IMG/VR virus record: IMGVR_UViG_3300037961_000857
Location: 1-40,105 of that record
Length of the DNA: 40,105 nt
Reading direction: 5' to 3' (one strand)
Source of the DNA: a virus
The translations under genes were made by a program, and so were the position numbers. The notes under the pieces were generated by a model. The model was not told where the DNA came from. It ran no database searches and saw only the letters and a program-made list of their open reading frames with translations. The stretch's first letter is position 1. The number at the start of each line of letters is the position of its first letter. Of the stretch, positions 23,277-30,497 are shown in pieces.

Positions 23277-23588
23277 TTAATAGCCATAACCTGCGTAATG
23301 GTTTTCAGGGTTTAACTTTGTTAGCTTTATACTCCCTTCTTTTATTCTCTTCTTAGTCTCTGGAGTATCTAAGCCAGTAAAGTTATTTCTATGCCTGCTA
23401 GTAGTCCTGGAATAGTTCCAATAGTCAGCATCAAAAACTAAGCCTTCTTTTGTGTAGCCTGCTATTATTGTGCCGTAGCTCTGGAAAAATTCGCCTTCGT
23501 CAGTCTTAATTATAAACTGATTGGCTACTTTGTTGCCGTTGCTGTTGGTTAAATTATTAACCCTTACGTTTAATATATTATCTTTCAT
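23277..23588 (-). CDS. hypothetical protein in repeated cassette 2
   Basis: This 103-residue protein starts MKDNIL like its neighbour. It has a beta-rich first half (NQFIIKTDEGEFFQSYGTII at about 23-42), then DADYWNYSRTTSRHRNNF and a THR/Lys-rich end with ETKKRIKEGSIKLTKL. The order of an FQSY segment, a DxxYW segment and an ETKK helix resembles small phage proteins of unknown function that I have seen in many tailed phages. It has its own promoter, leader and terminator. Confidence 0.65.
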   Translation of the reverse strand: MKDNILNVRVNNLTNSNGNKVANQFIIKTDEGEFFQSYGTIIAGYTKEGLVFDADYWNYSRTTSRHRNNFTGLDTPETKKRIKEGSIKLTKLNPENHYAGYGY

Positions 23589-23662
23589 AGTGTATGAGCC
23601 TCCAAGCTCTTTTAGTTAATATGCAGTTATTATAACCTGAATTATTTTTTACTTGCAACTAA
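23570..23662 (-). promoter_or_regulatory. promoter and leader repeat, copy B
   Basis: TTGCAA (complement 23653-23658), an 18-bp spacer and TATAAT (complement 23629-23634) drive gene 23277-23588. Spacer length, the CAGGT just before the -10 box, the leader hairpin and the first codons of the gene match copy A. Confidence 0.82.
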
Positions 23663-23671
23663 ATAATAAAA

Positions 23672-24259
23672 TTATTTTTTCGCAACTCTTCCATAATTAT
23701 TAGGCTCAAGACTATTTGCATAATTAAGAATAGCCAGAACATCTGAAACACCGTTATAACTTTGTGAATAACGAACCTTACCACCTTTGGTATATGGGTC
23801 AAGCCATTTACCGTTAGGCTTTTGTATTAATACTTCTGCATCAATAGAGTATGTAAATCTCTCATCTTCTGTGCTGTCTTCATTTAGTTTAACAACATAA
23901 TCAAAAGGCACTTCATGGCCTTTATATATTCCTGAATAATTATGACAGTAATTATTTTTACCAAATTGAATGGACACTCTATAGCCGTTCTCTAAATGCC
24001 ACCAAATACCCTTACCATATATTCCATAGTCTTTAGGTTTATTATCTAGCATTCTTTCTAATGCATCTTCATTGTCTTTATCTCTGGGATTGCTTCTTTC
24101 ATGGACTATCATAAAACCAGTATCAGAAACAAAGAAATCTTTTTCAGTTGTAACATTTTTATTTCTTTTACCGTCTTTATTCCATAGATGAGGAACATTT
24201 CCAAGATAAGTTTTTATTACATCGTAAGCTGTATGTATAGCTGTATTTTTATTTTTCAT
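23672..24259 (-). CDS. hypothetical protein in leftward cassette 3
   Basis: The 195-residue protein is rich in Asn, Lys, Tyr and Gly. It has a helical start (AIHTAYDVIKTYLG), a central GIYGKGIWWHLENGYRVSIQFG strand-rich region, and a helical YNGVSDVLAILNYANSL near the end. No family is recognised. It shares the leader repeat with the two genes to its left, but no terminator copy follows it and its promoter copy is incomplete. Confidence 0.62.
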   Translation of the reverse strand: MKNKNTAIHTAYDVIKTYLGNVPHLWNKDGKRNKNVTTEKDFFVSDTGFMIVHERSNPRDKDNEDALERMLDNKPKDYGIYGKGIWWHLENGYRVSIQFGKNNYCHNYSGIYKGHEVPFDYVVKLNEDSTEDERFTYSIDAEVLIQKPNGKWLDPYTKGGKVRYSQSYNGVSDVLAILNYANSLEPNNYGRVAKK

Positions 24260-24310
24260 AGTGTATGAGCCTCCAAGCTCTTTTAGTTTATGCTTTTACT
24301 TTGAACTAAA
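24254..24310 (-). promoter_or_regulatory. leader repeat, copy C (promoter part deleted or altered)
   Basis: The leader hairpin and ribosome-binding part equal copies A and B up to about 24288. The region matching their -10 box is missing: AGTAAAAG joins almost directly to the ACTAAAAGAGC leader, as if about 30 bp were deleted. A TTGACA box exists further upstream (complement 24321-24326) but at poor spacing. Transcription of gene 23672-24259 may use another start. Confidence 0.6.
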
Positions 24311-24342
24311 GAAAAATAAATGTCAAGTATATTTGATAAAAA

Positions 24343-24406
24343 AATCTATACAGTACCTGGAGAGTATCGAATTTGGTAGTTAAGTTTACCAGGCACTATA
24401 TAGATT
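24343..24406. promoter_or_regulatory. 18-bp imperfect inverted repeat in the early control region
   Basis: The arms 24343-24360 (ending AGTACCTGG) and 24389-24406 (starting CCAGGCACT) match at 16 of 18 positions as inverted copies, with a 28-bp spacer. It lies between the leftward cassettes and the rightward early promoter. It could be a double operator for a dimeric regulator, or a structured origin. It is followed by an AT-rich stretch (24400-24540). Confidence 0.7.
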
Positions 24407-24489
24407 ATATAGATATTAAAGATTATAAATACTATGTCAAGGTTTAATAGATACTAATAAATTTATTTTAATTATTTTTTAAAATACTA

Positions 24490-24519
24490 TTGACAAATAT
24501 AAAAACTATGTACTATATT
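24490..24519 (+). promoter_or_regulatory. rightward early promoter
   Basis: TTGACA at 24490-24495 and TATATT at 24514-24519 with an 18-bp spacer lie in very AT-rich DNA. The start would be near 24526, 29 bases before the leader ORF. It is the best candidate to drive the long rightward operon. Confidence 0.72.
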
Positions 24520-24554
24520 TAGACTATACAAATTATATAGAGGTAAAAAACACT

Positions 24555-24671
24555 ATGAATACATTTAGAAAATTTGAACAATGGGTAGAAAATAACCCTG
24601 TAAAATATCATCTCTACACAAAGACACCAGCATTAGTTTTAGTGTTGGTGTTTTTTTATATGGTGGATTAA
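24555..24671 (+). CDS. 38-residue leader peptide with a hydrophobic C-terminus
   Basis: An ATG with an AGAGG element upstream starts a 38-residue frame, MNTFRKFEQWVENNPVKY..., whose last 18 residues (TPALVLVLVFFYM) would span the membrane. The codons for the hydrophobic part are at the same time the stem and T run of a terminator. It may be a membrane peptide or a leader whose translation affects termination. It is the first frame of the early operon. Confidence 0.5.
   Translation: MNTFRKFEQWVENNPVKYHLYTKTPALVLVLVFFYMVD
24624..24657 (+). terminator. intrinsic terminator or attenuator inside the leader ORF
   Basis: ACACCAGCA (24624-24632) pairs with TGTTGGTGT (24643-24651) over 9 bp with one G-T pair, followed by T at 24651-24657. 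It stands between the early promoter and the first main early gene, so it must be partly read through or be controlled by ribosomes on the leader frame. Confidence 0.75.
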
Positions 24672-24674
24672 AAG

Positions 24675-24866
24675 ATGGCAGATACACATAACAAAGAAAC
24701 AATCCTACCAGAATTTCACAAGACGGTAGACGTAACAAATATCAAAGAGTTTACACTCAAGCAACTCCAGGCACTAGACAAAGTGTTAGACGGAAAAGCA
24801 ACAGAAAAAGACTATGAAACATTAAAGGAAATGACCTTGAGAGATTTAGGAGATTTGTTGAAATGA
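24675..24866 (+). CDS. hypothetical early protein, 63 residues
   Basis: This charged helical protein (central KEFTLKQLQALDKVLDGKA, end TLKEMTLRDLGDLLK) has no recognised domain. It is the first full gene after the attenuator and overlaps the next by ATGA. Small early proteins of this kind often inhibit or redirect host functions; that is inference from position. Confidence 0.6.
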   Translation: MADTHNKETILPEFHKTVDVTNIKEFTLKQLQALDKVLDGKATEKDYETLKEMTLRDLGDLLK

Positions 24867-25054
24867 GAGCTTTTATAGAACAGATAGGCGATAAACAAAT
24901 AATGTCTGACCAATGGCCAAATTTGGACGGAGTGAGAAATCACTTTTACGTAGTTGAAGACGGAGTGAGTATTAAAATTTTTAATAAAGAATGGTACACA
25001 CTTGACCAGGTAAAAAAATTATGTCAATGTGTAAAAAGACTTAAGGAAAATTAA
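24863..25054 (+). CDS. hypothetical early protein, 63 residues
   Basis: A compact alpha/beta-looking protein with a HFYVVEDGVSIKIFNKEWY strand pair and a C-terminal helix TLDQVKKLCQCVKRLKEN. CQC is its only cysteine motif. Start and stop overlap both neighbours. No family is recognised. Confidence 0.6.
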   Translation: MRAFIEQIGDKQIMSDQWPNLDGVRNHFYVVEDGVSIKIFNKEWYTLDQVKKLCQCVKRLKEN

Positions 25055-25311
25055 TGAGTAAAGTAGCGACTATACAATGCGAATATACACAGACTTTAGA
25101 GTTTGATATATCAGACGACAACATAGACTATGATGACATAGAGCATCATTGGTGTAAGTGGGGAACACTTCATATAGAAATGAAAGACGGTACAAGCCAT
25201 GAATATTCAAATGGACATGACATGGAAGTAGATTGGAAGTGGCCTGATAAATTACGTGCTTACGATAAAGACTTTGAAGATTTAACAGAAGACCAGGACG
25301 GTAACGGATAA
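25054..25311 (+). CDS. hypothetical acidic early protein, 85 residues
   Basis: Strongly acidic, with repeated Asp and several Trp and His (DDIEHHWCKWGTLHIEMKDG, VDWKWPDKLRAYDKDFEDL). The charge could mimic DNA or bind a basic host protein, but no family is seen. The start overlaps the preceding stop (TAATG). Confidence 0.6.
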   Translation: MSKVATIQCEYTQTLEFDISDDNIDYDDIEHHWCKWGTLHIEMKDGTSHEYSNGHDMEVDWKWPDKLRAYDKDFEDLTEDQDGNG

Positions 25312-25613
25312 TGAGCCACGAAGGACACACAAGATTTTTAGAAGACAGGCTTGAGCTAGTGCAAGAAAGCCTTAGACATATACCAGGACTAGACGGCATG
25401 CGAGATGATTTGAAAGATGATTTGCTTGAGCATGTGATGTCATACGTTGAGGGCTATGAAGATGCTGGACAGGACTACCCTATCTTACAGCTTGTCATTG
25501 AATGGTTTGTTCATAAGACAGCAGATAGTATGTCAGGTGCAGACTTAAACAAGATGGCAGATGAGTATGAGAAAGAGAAGATGCCAGCTCACTTTAGGTA
25601 TTTAGTAGAATGA
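25311..25613 (+). CDS. hypothetical early protein, 100 residues
   Basis: A mostly helical acidic protein with HTRFLEDRLELVQESLRHI at the start and ILQLVIEWFVHKTADSMSGA near the end. No domain is recognised. It is coupled by overlapping stop and start codons on both sides. Confidence 0.6.
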   Translation: MSHEGHTRFLEDRLELVQESLRHIPGLDGMRDDLKDDLLEHVMSYVEGYEDAGQDYPILQLVIEWFVHKTADSMSGADLNKMADEYEKEKMPAHFRYLVE

Positions 25614-25744
25614 ATAAATATAAATATGTTGTTTGGGTTGGTGGTTGCGATGATTACTATACTACATACGAAAGAGCTAAAGAACACTATGACGAATGGA
25701 TTGAGAAAGGTTATGACGGTGTGTATTTAGAGAGAGTAGAATGA
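25610..25744 (+). CDS. small hypothetical protein, 44 residues
   Basis: The ATG at 25610 overlaps the previous stop (ATGA), and the TGA at 25742-25744 overlaps the next ATG. The sequence KYVVWVGGCDDYYTTYERA then DEWIEKGYDGVYLERVE has a strand-helix-strand pattern common in small early phage proteins. Function unknown. Confidence 0.65.
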   Translation: MNKYKYVVWVGGCDDYYTTYERAKEHYDEWIEKGYDGVYLERVE

Positions 25745-25896
25745 GAAAAGCTAAACAAATAATTACAATAGACCATGTGAGGAAAGCTACATCACAGGGT
25801 GTAGGTGGACGAGGCAGACGTATCAAGTGTGCAATGGCCACGATGAATAAACATAAGAAACGTAGCTACAAAAGATATAGAGGACAAGGTAAATGA
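25741..25896 (+). CDS. small basic protein, 51 residues
   Basis: It is Arg/Lys-rich (VRKATSQGVGGRGRRIKCAM, then HKKRSYKRYRGQGK), suggesting nucleic-acid binding. Both ends overlap neighbours by ATGA. It is not matched to a family. Confidence 0.6.
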   Translation: MRKAKQIITIDHVRKATSQGVGGRGRRIKCAMATMNKHKKRSYKRYRGQGK

Positions 25897-26090
25897 GTAT
25901 AGAAAAACAATTATTAATTGATTATAGAACTAAATTAGATAAAGCAGTCAACTTACTTAGTGAGATGGTTTGTCAAGCAGATGAAGATACTCCAGGCGAG
26001 TATAGGACAAGACACTTTAGAGAATGCATGGACGATTGTATTGATTTTATAAAGGACTGTAGAGCTAATGATAAAGTGAGGGTAAGATAA
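25893..26090 (+). CDS. hypothetical helical early protein, 65 residues
   Basis: A helical protein (EKQLLIDYRTKLDKAVNLLSE at the start, FRECMDDCIDFIKDC near the end) with four cysteines in the second half. The start overlaps the preceding stop, and the stop overlaps the next start. Function unknown. Confidence 0.6.
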   Translation: MSIEKQLLIDYRTKLDKAVNLLSEMVCQADEDTPGEYRTRHFRECMDDCIDFIKDCRANDKVRVR

Positions 26091-26374
26091 TGAGACACGT
26101 AAATATGTTAGGAGAAAAGATGGACGAAGTAAGAGAAAACTTTTTATACGAAGGAGATAAAGTAATGTGGGCTGGAGCATGGGGCAATGAGCCTTACAAG
26201 GAAGCTACAGTCAAGGGTATAACAATAGTAGAGCCAGGGACGAAGTATGGAGAAGATGTACCTACTATACATTGGAACTTTGTTAAAGATAGGGACATCT
26301 TATTAGACTTAGATAATGGACATTGGTGCTGGGCTTTCCAGATTAAAAGGATTGAGTGTGGAAGAGATACTTAA
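26090..26374 (+). CDS. hypothetical early protein, 94 residues
   Basis: A mixed alpha/beta protein with a glycine- and tryptophan-rich centre (YEGDKVMWAGAWGNEPYKEA, then TVKGITIVEPG) and a WCWAFQIKRIECG end. The GDKV start of the centre resembles a small SH3-like barrel, but this is a guess. It overlaps the next small membrane protein gene. Confidence 0.6.
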   Translation: MRHVNMLGEKMDEVRENFLYEGDKVMWAGAWGNEPYKEATVKGITIVEPGTKYGEDVPTIHWNFVKDRDILLDLDNGHWCWAFQIKRIECGRDT

Positions 26375-26474
26375 TAATATCATTGGGTTTTTACTGTTAA
26401 TAGGAGCAGGCTGGTTTGCCTGGGAAAGTACGTTAATGGTAGACGAAATGAGAAATAAAAGGAGAAGAAAATGA
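26358..26474 (+). CDS. very small membrane protein, 38 residues, GTG start
   Basis: A GTG at 26358 (or TTG at 26352, giving 40 residues) has an AAGG element upstream. The product has one hydrophobic segment, ILNNIIGFLLLIGAGWFAW, and a basic end MRNKRRRK, an N-out or pinholin-like design. Its TGA overlaps the ATG of the TonB-like gene, so both membrane proteins are coupled. Confidence 0.5.
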   Translation: MEEILNNIIGFLLLIGAGWFAWESTLMVDEMRNKRRRK

Positions 26475-27226
26475 ATATTTTTAAACAATATGCTATGTCG
26501 TTAGTTGCAGTATTGCTACTAGTCGGATTAAGTTTTGGACTGATAGTTAGTTTTAATCTAATTGAACAGGACAGAAAGTATTTAGAGAATGAGTTGAATA
26601 TGTTAGATGAAAAATATAATCAGCTACAACAAGAAGTTACAGAGATAGAAAACTCTAGGCAGAAAATGGTATTACTCATGGGAGTTTATCGAGATGGTAT
26701 AAATATACTTAATGACAGGATAACTACAAATGAAAGCGAGATAGAAGACAATTACGACAGGTTAGTTGCAGTTGATAACTGGATAAAAGATGAAATAGTA
26801 TTAGCTGAACAAATAGCCAGGTCAGTTGTAGCCAATGAAGTTATAGAAGAAGAAGAAATTATAGAGGAAGGTACGGAGGAGAAGATAGAGGAGCTGGTGG
26901 AAGACCCCCCAATTATACCATCAGCTCCAGACGTACCAGAAGTAGTGGAAGAAGAGACACCTGTTGTTTACGCATGTCCTAGTAGGGACAGAAGTGTAGA
27001 CCTTAACAGATATATACGTAGACTAGAATTTTCTAAGTCAACAAGTGTTGTATTAAACTATGATATTATTGAAGGCCAGATAGAAAACATGGTATTCACT
27101 AGTGGAACAGGAGATACAAGTAGAAGATTATATGAAGCATTAGAAAGGTATTTGCTTGATAGTGCTATAATCATAGAGCCTGAAGGAAGAGACTGTAGAC
27201 TTCCTTTTAGGATTAATGTAGAATAA
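26471..27226 (+). CDS. membrane-anchored coiled-coil protein with TonB-like C-terminal domain
   Basis: This 251-residue protein has one membrane anchor (residues 7-29) and a coiled coil at about 33-110. A Glu/Pro-rich linker spans about 122-166. A C-terminal domain at 170-251 has the strand-helix-strand order of TonB C-terminal domains: VVLNYDIIEGQIENMVFTSG, a helix RRLYEALERYL, then CRLPFRINVE. Cys169 and Cys242 could form a periplasmic disulfide. This is the layout of a TonB protein: anchor, extended Pro-rich spanner and receptor-binding domain. The TonB match is by pattern only. It may affect the host's TonB receptors (for example superinfection exclusion) or work as a spanin-like lysis protein. 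It is preceded by a coupled tiny membrane protein. Confidence 0.55.
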   Translation: MNIFKQYAMSLVAVLLLVGLSFGLIVSFNLIEQDRKYLENELNMLDEKYNQLQQEVTEIENSRQKMVLLMGVYRDGINILNDRITTNESEIEDNYDRLVAVDNWIKDEIVLAEQIARSVVANEVIEEEEIIEEGTEEKIEELVEDPPIIPSAPDVPEVVEEETPVVYACPSRDRSVDLNRYIRRLEFSKSTSVVLNYDIIEGQIENMVFTSGTGDTSRRLYEALERYLLDSAIIIEPEGRDCRLPFRINVE

Positions 27227-27279
27227 GTTTTTGTCTATATACAAGAAATTGAGTTGGACAAAATAAAAGGAAGGTAAGT

Positions 27280-27603
27280 ATGACAGAAAAAAAGCGAGTT
27301 AGTCATTTAAACACCCTTACTCCAGTAGGTTTGAACCCTACTGAAAGAGGCTTACCATCTGGAGGGAAAGCTGAAAAAAGCTTTGAGGTACTTCAAAAGG
27401 CTGTGGAAGGTACTAAGAAAAATAATCCACGTATAAGTGCAAGCTCAGATAGCCAGGTAAACAAGTTGCAGGCCTATCCTGGAATGCCTCACCCTCACTT
27501 TATTGAAGATGACGACAGATGTATATGTGGTCGTCTGTTAGAAGAAAACTATTGGAAGGACGTAGAGGATAACTGTTACGTCCACATGACCCAAGGATAT
27601 TAG
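27280..27603 (+). CDS. hypothetical protein with a Cys pair, 107 residues
   Basis: The start has an AAGGAAGG element. The N-terminal 75 residues are Ser/Thr/Lys/Pro-rich and probably unstructured. The C-terminus has DDRCICGRLLEENYW and NCYVHM, so three Cys and one His could bind a zinc ion. It follows the TonB-like gene after a 53-bp gap, the largest within this part of the operon. Confidence 0.58.
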   Translation: MTEKKRVSHLNTLTPVGLNPTERGLPSGGKAEKSFEVLQKAVEGTKKNNPRISASSDSQVNKLQAYPGMPHPHFIEDDDRCICGRLLEENYWKDVEDNCYVHMTQGY

Positions 27604-27831
27604 ATGGTAGGACAATTATATCTATGCCCTAAATATAAAGGCAATGAAGAACCTAAAGTTAAAGTTATATCAGTTGAACTCTTTGTACATCTTTATAACA
27701 TCGGAGAGCTTCCTGACCCAGAGAATTTAATAGTTACTACTAGTATAAAAGATATGGCTGAAGCTATATACGGAGACCCAGATGTTCCATTAGATTGGAA
27801 ACCTTTGAACGGTGGTAAGATTGATGGCTAA
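27604..27831 (+). CDS. hypothetical protein, 75 residues
   Basis: It starts immediately after the previous stop. An opening strand GQLYLCPKYKG is followed by VKVISVELFVHLYNIGELPD and a short helix. No domain is recognised. It overlaps the next gene by 8 bp. Confidence 0.55.
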   Translation: MVGQLYLCPKYKGNEEPKVKVISVELFVHLYNIGELPDPENLIVTTSIKDMAEAIYGDPDVPLDWKPLNGGKIDG

Positions 27832-28027
27832 AGATAAAGCTGTATTAGTATCAAGAGAAATGACTTATGAACAATACAGAAAGTTTTGTAATACAGAACA
27901 TGGTATCAACAGTTACATGGTGGAGTATCTTCAAGGAGATAAAGCACATAAAAATACATTTAAAGTTTCTGTCTTCAAGGAAGACGAAAACAAGTTTAAC
28001 GATTTAATACTTGCGTTAAATTTGTAG
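27824..28027 (+). CDS. hypothetical protein, 67 residues
   Basis: The ATG at 27824 overlaps the preceding stop (ATGGCTAA), and a GGTGG element lies upstream. A GTG at 27812 would add four residues. The product is MAKDKAVLVSREMTYEQYRK and then a mixed fold ending FNDLILALNL. No family is recognised. Confidence 0.55.
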   Translation: MAKDKAVLVSREMTYEQYRKFCNTEHGINSYMVEYLQGDKAHKNTFKVSVFKEDENKFNDLILALNL

Positions 28028-28064
28028 TTATGTTTTAATCAAGTATATATTAAGGAGAAAAAAT

Positions 28065-28502
28065 ATGGCAGTTGTAAGTGGTAAAGCTTATTGGGCTAGT
28101 ATAACAAGTCCGAACACAACGTTTGAACCTGTCTATACAGTAGACCTGGTTGTTGATGATAAAATTGCAGATGATTTCCAAGCACGTGGTTTTAAAGTTA
28201 AGGAACTAACTGTGAATGAAGAGGTTGTCGGTAGAGCAATTACAATCAAAAGAAAAGTAAATGGTGCTGAAGGTCGTACAAGACCAGCCCCTAAACTATT
28301 TGACAAAGACAAAGTACCTATGGACGAAGTTGTAGGTAACGGAAGCGATGTCAAAGTACAGTATGCTGAGTGGGAAACTACGAACAAGTACGGAGACTTT
28401 AAAGGTTTAGACCTACAGGCCGTACAGGTTATAGACCTGGTACAATATCGAAGTGGAGACGGAGATGAGTTAGGTTCAGTAGAAGGTGGCGAGGAGTTTT
28501 AA
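28065..28502 (+). CDS. single-stranded DNA-binding protein, T7 gp2.5-like
   Basis: The 145-residue protein has the OB-fold-like pattern of phage gp2.5-type SSBs: an opening KAYWASITSPNTTFEPVYTV (6-25), a GRAITIKRKVNG strand region, APKLFDKDKVPMDE, and WETTNKYGDFKGLDLQAVQV before LVQY. The C-terminus is acidic and ends in Phe (GDELGSVEGGEEF), as in gp2.5, where the acidic tail and last Phe contact the polymerase and helicase. It has a strong AAGGAG site and lies just before the replication enzymes. Confidence 0.83.
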   Translation: MAVVSGKAYWASITSPNTTFEPVYTVDLVVDDKIADDFQARGFKVKELTVNEEVVGRAITIKRKVNGAEGRTRPAPKLFDKDKVPMDEVVGNGSDVKVQYAEWETTNKYGDFKGLDLQAVQVIDLVQYRSGDGDELGSVEGGEEF

Positions 28503-28735
28503 TGTTAGTTAAAATCGAAACCAAAGAAGGTACTACACAGCATGATACTAATGCTATCAAGAATGCAGATGCAAGACTGAGTGCAGAAGTATTAGTACGA
28601 AAAGTTTCTACACTAGAAATTTTGAGAGAAGCATTACAAATAGCTAATGTTGTACATCGTAAATCTTTAGAGGACATATGTGCATCTGCACCTGAGAGCT
28701 TAATAGAAGCTCCAGAACAATCTGAAGAAGAATAA
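28502..28735 (+). CDS. hypothetical protein coupled to SSB, 77 residues
   Basis: A small charged protein with KEGTTQHDTNAIKNADARLS and a helix STLEILREALQIANVV, ending in a Glu-rich tail. It starts in the stop of the SSB gene (TAATG), so it is probably made with SSB. Function unknown. The 106 bp after it hold a small inverted repeat (GGTGTTG 28769-28775, CAACACC 28821-28827). Confidence 0.58.
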   Translation: MLVKIETKEGTTQHDTNAIKNADARLSAEVLVRKVSTLEILREALQIANVVHRKSLEDICASAPESLIEAPEQSEEE

Positions 28736-28841
28736 TAGATATGGTTGGCTACTCCACAAAAGTAGCACGGTGTTGGGGTAAGTTATATCGTAGTGTATAT
28801 TTGTTCTCCATCTCTTGTCTCAACACCAATTTGGAGACACA

Positions 28842-30497
28842 ATGAAAGAACAAAGTAAATTTGAAAAGTACCATCTACCCTGCCCTGATTGTGGAAGCTC
28901 AGATGCAGTATCAGTTAATAAAGATGGCTCAGCAAAATGTTTTAGTTGCGACAAATTTTTCCCTAAGTTTGATACAGATACAGATGAGTTTTATACACCA
29001 GAACCAAGAACGTCCCCTTTATTAAACGTACATGGTAGTTCTTATGGCTCAATAAAAGACAGAGCTATAAGTGCAGACACAGCCAAGAAGTACGGAGTAA
29101 AAGTTGTATATGACAGTAATGGAGAGATAGCTCAACATGTTTACCCTTATTATATAAAGCATGAGCTAACTGCTAATAAGATAAGATATACCAGAGATAA
29201 AGTATTCAAATGCCAAGGCCAGATACAAGAGACTGGGTTATTTGGCCAGCATTTGTTTAAGGAAGGTGGTAAATTTTTAACCATTACTGAAGGGGAAGTT
29301 GATGCCATGTCTGCTTATGAACTAATGGGTTCTAAGTGGGCATGTGTATCTATAAAGCGAGGAGCATCATCAGCAGTCAAAGATATTAAAGAGAACTTAG
29401 AATATGTAGAGAGCTTTGATAATATTGTTATTTGTTTTGATGGAGATACGGCTGGAGTAAAAGCATCTAAACAAGTAGCTTCTATTTTAAAACCAGGTAA
29501 GGCAAAGATAATGACCCTGCCAAATGGATTTAAAGATGCTAACGATATGCTCAAGCAGAAAAAGTTTGAACAGTTTGTAAGGTCTTGGTGGGATGCACAG
29601 GTCTTTACTCCATCTGGTATCATTAGAGTAAGAGATAAGAAAGAACAATTCTTTCAAAGAGAAAAGAAAGAATGTGTACCTTATCCTTGGCAAGGACTTA
29701 ATAATAAATTGTATGGTCTTAGACAAGGAGAACTTCTTACTCTTACAGGAGGTACAGGATTAGGTAAGTCATCTGTTACCAGAGAGTTAGAACATTGGTT
29801 GATAAGACAGACAACAGATAACGTAGGTATCATAGCCCTTGAGGAAGACTGGAGAAGAACAGTAGACGGTGTATTATCCATAGAAGCAAATGCCAGGATT
29901 TATATAGACCAGATAAGAGATAAGTTTGATAGAAAAACATTGGAGGAAATGTATGATAGAACTTTTGACACGGATAGAGTATTTGTCCATGCTCACTTTG
30001 GGTCTAATGATATTGAGTCTATATTTTCAAAACTTAGATATTTAATTATAGGTTGCGATTGTAAGTGGGTAGTTGTAGACCACCTCCATATGCTAGTGTC
30101 AGCAATAGGAGAAGGAGACGAAAGAAGAGGTATAGACAATATTATGACTAGACTTAGAAGTATGGTTGAAGAAACAGGTGCTGGCATCATCTTAGTCTCA
30201 CACTTGAGAAGAGTAGATGGTAACAAAGGACATGAGAACGGTATAGAAGTTTCTTTATCACATCTTAGAGGCTCTAATAGTATTGCTCAGTTATCTGATT
30301 GTGTAATTGCTCTTGAAAGAAATCAACAAAGCGATGATGAGCTGGTGTCCAGGACAACAAGATTAAGAATACTTAAGTCAAGATATACAGGGGACGTAGG
30401 CTTAGCTACAAATCTTATATACGATGTGGAAACTGGACGGCTTTCCGAACAAGACTTATCAGATTTAGAGCCAGATAATGAGGAGTTACTATTGTGA
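28842..30497 (+). CDS. primase-helicase (T7 gp4-like)
   Basis: The ATG at 28842 is chosen because GGAG lies at 28833-28836; an upstream TTG would add nine residues. The 551-residue protein has an N-terminal zinc-binding site (Cys14, 17, 33, 36), a Toprim domain with Glu151 in TITEGEVDA and DGD at 200-202, and a RecA-type helicase with Walker A GGTGLGKSS (303-311), the VVVDH strand at about 410-414 and an SHLRR motif further on. It would make primers and unwind DNA at the fork together with the adjacent polymerase. Length matches T7 gp4 (566). The stop overlaps the polymerase start (GTGA). Confidence 0.95.
   Translation: MKEQSKFEKYHLPCPDCGSSDAVSVNKDGSAKCFSCDKFFPKFDTDTDEFYTPEPRTSPLLNVHGSSYGSIKDRAISADTAKKYGVKVVYDSNGEIAQHVYPYYIKHELTANKIRYTRDKVFKCQGQIQETGLFGQHLFKEGGKFLTITEGEVDAMSAYELMGSKWACVSIKRGASSAVKDIKENLEYVESFDNIVICFDGDTAGVKASKQVASILKPGKAKIMTLPNGFKDANDMLKQKKFEQFVRSWWDAQVFTPSGIIRVRDKKEQFFQREKKECVPYPWQGLNNKLYGLRQGELLTLTGGTGLGKSSVTRELEHWLIRQTTDNVGIIALEEDWRRTVDGVLSIEANARIYIDQIRDKFDRKTLEEMYDRTFDTDRVFVHAHFGSNDIESIFSKLRYLIIGCDCKWVVVDHLHMLVSAIGEGDERRGIDNIMTRLRSMVEETGAGIILVSHLRRVDGNKGHENGIEVSLSHLRGSNSIAQLSDCVIALERNQQSDDELVSRTTRLRILKSRYTGDVGLATNLIYDVETGRLSEQDLSDLEPDNEELLL

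Noticed and set aside
28741-28845. 34-codon plus-strand frame before the primase-helicase, overlapping its start
   Set aside because: Its ribosome site is weak and the product has no pattern. It could be a coupled leader, but support is too thin to list it as a gene.
29315-29881. Several minus-strand frames opposite the primase-helicase and polymerase genes
   Set aside because: They are antisense to strongly conserved enzymes and have no ribosome sites or recognisable products.
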